Shown here: positions 7,324 to 8,647 of the stretch, in pieces | Position numbering within the stretch: position 1 is the first letter of the stretch | Layout: each line of letters begins with the position of its first letter | Assembly (NCBI GenBank): GCA_001751005.1 | Contig: MAXL01000166.1 | Span: forward strand, 1 to 8,647 | From: Desulfobacterales bacterium S5133MH16 | GTDB taxonomy: Bacteria; Desulfobacterota; Desulfobacteria; Desulfobacterales; UBA11574 | DNA length: 8,647 nucleotides | Reading direction: 5' to 3' | Program-made: the position numbers and the translations under genes | Notes under the pieces: model-generated | Told to the model about the DNA's origin: nothing | What the model saw: only the letters and a program-made list of their open reading frames with translations | Databases searched by the model: none

Positions 7324-7914
7324 ATGGCCAACATAGGTCAACTATCATATTTTCTATTGCCGGTAATTCTTGGCGGAGTATGCAATATGATTTTTGTCAA
7401 GATGCCTCTTGCCGACAAGCTTAAAGCGACCATGGACTACGGCCGATTCTGGATAGACGGTAAGCGGGTGCTGGGCGACAATAAAACCTGGAAGGGTTTT
7501 TTAGGAATGATTTTTATAACCGCATTCTGGATGGCGGTTTTCGGACGCCTAAACAGTCATTTTGATTGGGCCAAGGCTCTTTCCGTTCTCGATTCCTCCA
7601 GGTTTGATTTTCCATTGGCCTACTGGATTTACGGCGGATTGTGGGGATTCGGATATGTTTTGTTCGAGTTGCCCAATAGCTTTATTAAACGGCGGATCAA
7701 TATCGGTCCGGGAGAAAACCGTCCAGGACCGGTAGGGCTTTTCTTTTTATTTATGGATCAGGCCGACTCGGTGATCGGCTGCATGATACTAATGCTCTTT
7801 TTTTATACACCTACGCTTCAAGAAGCCGCAATTATTTTTGTACTGGGAACGGTAATTCATTACGTGATTAACATCCTACTTTATCTGGTGGGGTTGAAAA
7901 ATCAAATAGGATAG
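7324..7914 (+). CDS. carS: CarS/DUF46-family CDP-archaeol synthase homologue
   Basis: A 196-residue membrane protein with about five hydrophobic segments. The family transfers CMP from CTP to an unsaturated archaetidic acid, giving CDP-archaeol, the archaeal counterpart of CdsA. Conserved blocks are DYGRFWIDGKRVLGDNKTWKG (38-58), ELPNSFIKRRINI (115-127, the family SFIKRR block) and DQADSVIG (145-152, containing the DxxD-like pair). The length is slightly above the usual archaeal 165-180. An AAAGG ribosome site at 7311-7315 lies 8 bases before the ATG. DUF46 proteins also occur in ordinary bacteria without known archaeal lipids, so the gene alone does not prove ether-lipid synthesis; the combination with UbiA, PSD and HMG-CoA reductase is what makes it suggestive. 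It is the last gene of the cluster. Confidence 0.85.
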   Translation: MANIGQLSYFLLPVILGGVCNMIFVKMPLADKLKATMDYGRFWIDGKRVLGDNKTWKGFLGMIFITAFWMAVFGRLNSHFDWAKALSVLDSSRFDFPLAYWIYGGLWGFGYVLFELPNSFIKRRINIGPGENRPGPVGLFFLFMDQADSVIGCMILMLFFYTPTLQEAAIIFVLGTVIHYVINILLYLVGLKNQIG

Positions 7915-7924
7915 TGTTGTTTTT

Positions 7925-7961
7925 AAGGGCAGCAGACACAATTCTTTTAGGGCGCTGCCTT
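7925..7961. terminator. weak stem-loop after the cluster
   Basis: Arms GGCAGC (7928-7933) and GCTGCC (7954-7959), extended by AA/TT across a bulged G, enclose a 20-base loop 13 bases after the last gene of the cluster. There is no T run on either side, so an intrinsic terminator is not well supported. It sits between converging genes (the cluster and the minus-strand small frame at 7974-8171), which is where a shared terminator would be expected. Confidence 0.25.
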
Positions 7962-7973
7962 GGATATGTATTT

Positions 7974-8164
7974 TCATGGGGCGAGAAGTACCTGGTCTTC
8001 GAATCGATCTGACAGGGCTGTTGAAAGGGTTTCTACTGACTTTTGGTCTTCAAACTCGACCAAGAGTTCACCATTGTCGCCGACAACGAGTTTTCCGTGT
8101 GATTCAACAATCTCTAAAACCTCGGCAGGTTCAAGAGAAGTAGCCGGGAAGTAGCCGGGGTCAT
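7974..8164 (-). pseudogene. small minus-strand gene, frameshifted near its start by an 11-bp tandem duplication
   Basis: The minus strand has an open frame ending at 7974-7976 with a protein-like sequence: EVLEIVESHGKLVV, then GDNGELLVEF, then a helix and FEDQVLLAP. Its open stretch reaches only to a TGA at 8172-8174 and contains no usable start upstream. At 8137-8158 the sequence GAAGTAGCCGG is repeated exactly in tandem. Removing one copy brings the minus-strand ATG at 8162-8164 into frame, giving a 59-residue protein beginning MTPATSLEPAEVLEIV. As it stands, that ATG leads to a stop after about 16 codons. The helix-hairpin-helix pattern vaguely recalls TubC N-terminal docking-type small domains, but I do not recognise the family. 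Function unknown. The frameshift could also be a sequencing or assembly error. Confidence 0.55.
8137..8158. repeat. exact 11-bp tandem duplication
   Basis: GAAGTAGCCGG occurs at 8137-8147 and again at 8148-8158. Eleven is not a multiple of three, and the duplication lies in the first codons of the minus-strand small frame, so it acts as a frameshift. Confidence 0.9.
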
Positions 8165-8179
8165 TATGTTGTCAGTTTA

Positions 8180-8292
8180 GTTATTATGCTGAGTTTATTG
8201 TTATGCGGAGATGAGGATCTTGGATGCCACGATAACGCAGTCGTTTCAGTAGAATAGAATCATCTTGCAACTCTAACTTCTCAGCATAATAA
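8180..8292. repeat. TTATGC-GAG repeat set (two direct, one inverted copy)
   Basis: TTATTATGCTGAG at 8181-8193 has an exact 13-base inverted copy, CTCAGCATAATAA, at 8280-8292. A degenerate direct copy, ATTGTTATGCGGAG, lies at 8197-8210 and agrees with the preceding GTTATTATGCTGAG (8180-8193) at 11 of 14 positions. The set lies just upstream of a tyrosine-recombinase-like gene and could be its recombination or binding sites, or the end of the element carrying it. The repeats are seen directly; the role is inferred. No other gene is apparent between 8175 and 8334. Confidence 0.65.
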
Positions 8293-8336
8293 TGACGTCT
8301 TTCTTACCTCAAATTCATACCAAAGGAGGACGTCAT
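8292..8336 (+). promoter_or_regulatory. strong ribosome site inside a potential start-sequestering hairpin
   Basis: AAAGGAGGA (8322-8330) is a near-perfect Shine-Dalgarno sequence before the ATG at 8335. The inverted repeat ATGACGTC (8292-8299) and GACGTCAT (8329-8336) overlaps the start codon, and CCTC (8307-8310) can also pair with the GAGG of the ribosome site (8326-8329). Read-through RNA could fold so that start and ribosome site are hidden, a known device for limiting recombinase or transposase expression. Confidence 0.45.
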
Positions 8337-8577
8337 GTTTGAAAAGTTTTTCGAATGCCCTTCACGAATTAAAACACTTCGTGAAGGTCCAGGTGGACCG
8401 TTACTTGAAGGATTTACTACAGAGCTATACCAGGTGGGTTACGCCGAGGGAACAGGTCGCAAGCACATCCGAGCGGCGGAACATCTTATTCATTGGACAG
8501 AGACAATAAAGGGGTCAAGTCTCCTATTGACTTTTGTTGCAATTTCTGGTAAAGAGAACCCATGTCTAGGCCATTAA
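8335..8577 (+). pseudogene. 5' part of a tyrosine-recombinase/integrase-like gene, interrupted
   Basis: The first 56 or so codons read like the N-terminal core-binding (SAM-like) domain of tyrosine recombinases found in mobile elements: REGPGGPLLEGFTTELYQVG, then Y-EGTGRKHIRAAEHLIHW. The start at 8335 is well supported by the ribosome site at 8322-8330. From about 8506 the frame runs into the REP-like repeat and then into the leader of a Y1 transposase gene, so residues after about 57 are not integrase-like and the frame stops at 8577. The catalytic domain is absent from this frame. The likely history is insertion of the REP/RAYT unit into the integrase gene. It is probably non-functional; the 80-residue product could still be made. 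Confidence 0.6.
8506..8536 (+). repeat. REP-like palindromic repeat, right copy
   Basis: This matches the minus strand of 68-98 at 28 of 31 positions. It has an internal hairpin with arms GTCAA (8514-8518) and TTGAC (8527-8531). It lies 25 bases before the Y1/RAYT transposase start, the usual place of a 5' REP of a RAYT unit, and it marks the point at which the integrase-like frame loses its similarity. Confidence 0.75.
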
Positions 8578-8647
8578 GAATAGAATACCCTGATGCTTGG
8601 CATCATGTTATGAACCGTTCACGGCGAGGCGAAAAGGTTTTTAAAGA
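8562..8647 (+). CDS. REP-associated Y1 (HUH) transposase, N-terminal part, runs off window
   Basis: The 28 visible codons read MSRPLRIEYPDAWHHVMNR and continue SRRGEKVFK. This is the characteristic start of REP-associated tyrosine transposases (RAYT, IS200/IS605-like Y1 family), in which an R-P-R-I/L-E start is followed by a [YH]HVMNRG-type strand. These enzymes nick single-stranded DNA at REP hairpins using an HUH motif and one tyrosine; both lie beyond the window edge and cannot be seen. The start overlaps the end of the interrupted integrase frame by 16 bases. The REP-like repeat just upstream supports the assignment. Confidence 0.85.
   Translation, partial: MSRPLRIEYPDAWHHVMNRSRRGEKVFK

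Noticed and set aside
7960..8154. Plus-strand open frame of 64 codons
   Set aside because: It is antisense to the minus-strand frame at 7974-8171, whose protein-like composition and repairable start make it the better candidate; the plus reading is low-complexity and Ser-rich.
8137..8296. CRISPR array or integron attC site
   Set aside because: The repeats are too few, too short and irregularly spaced for CRISPR, and no convincing pair of attC core sites (RYYYAAC/GTTRRRY) was found.

Overview
This window reads as a bacterial accessory locus of moderate GC. It holds five same-strand genes for an isoprenoid and membrane-lipid type pathway, bracketed by transposon debris. The organism cannot be fixed from sequence alone. 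The REP-associated Y1 transposase start at the right edge and the general gene style suggest a Desulfobacterota-like (sulfate-reducer type) bacterium, but this is inference.

Layout. Positions 1-98 hold what may be the 3' end of a transposase gene, merging into a REP-like palindromic repeat. Positions 149-7914 hold five plus-strand genes: (1) a class I HMG-CoA reductase fused to a C-terminal aminoglycoside-phosphotransferase-fold kinase, with a possible PilZ-like N-terminus; (2) a dikinase of rifampicin-phosphotransferase architecture (ATP-grasp, long middle domain, phospho-histidine swivel domain, no PEP/pyruvate barrel); (3) a UbiA-family prenyltransferase; (4) a phosphatidylserine decarboxylase proenzyme with a GGST cleavage site; (5) a CarS/DUF46 CDP-archaeol synthase homologue. 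Genes 1-3 are tightly spaced. An 88-bp gap with an imperfect hairpin separates genes 3 and 4, and genes 4 and 5 are 18 bp apart.

How they may work together. HMG-CoA reductase commits carbon to mevalonate, UbiA enzymes transfer prenyl chains, CarS activates an unsaturated archaetidic acid with CTP, and PSD-family enzymes make an ethanolamine head group. Together this resembles part of an archaeal-type ether-lipid route carried by a bacterium, with two unusual kinases of unknown substrate. G1P dehydrogenase, GGGP synthase, prenyl diphosphate synthase, serine transferase and geranylgeranyl reductase are not in the window, so the pathway remains a hypothesis.

The right flank (7915-8647) is mobile-element territory. 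It holds a small minus-strand gene apparently frameshifted by an 11-bp tandem duplication, a set of TTATGC-GAG repeats, the 5' part of a tyrosine-recombinase-like gene with a strong ribosome site that may be hidden in a hairpin, a second copy of the left-edge REP-like repeat in inverse orientation (28 of 31 positions identical), and the start of a Y1/RAYT transposase that runs off the window.
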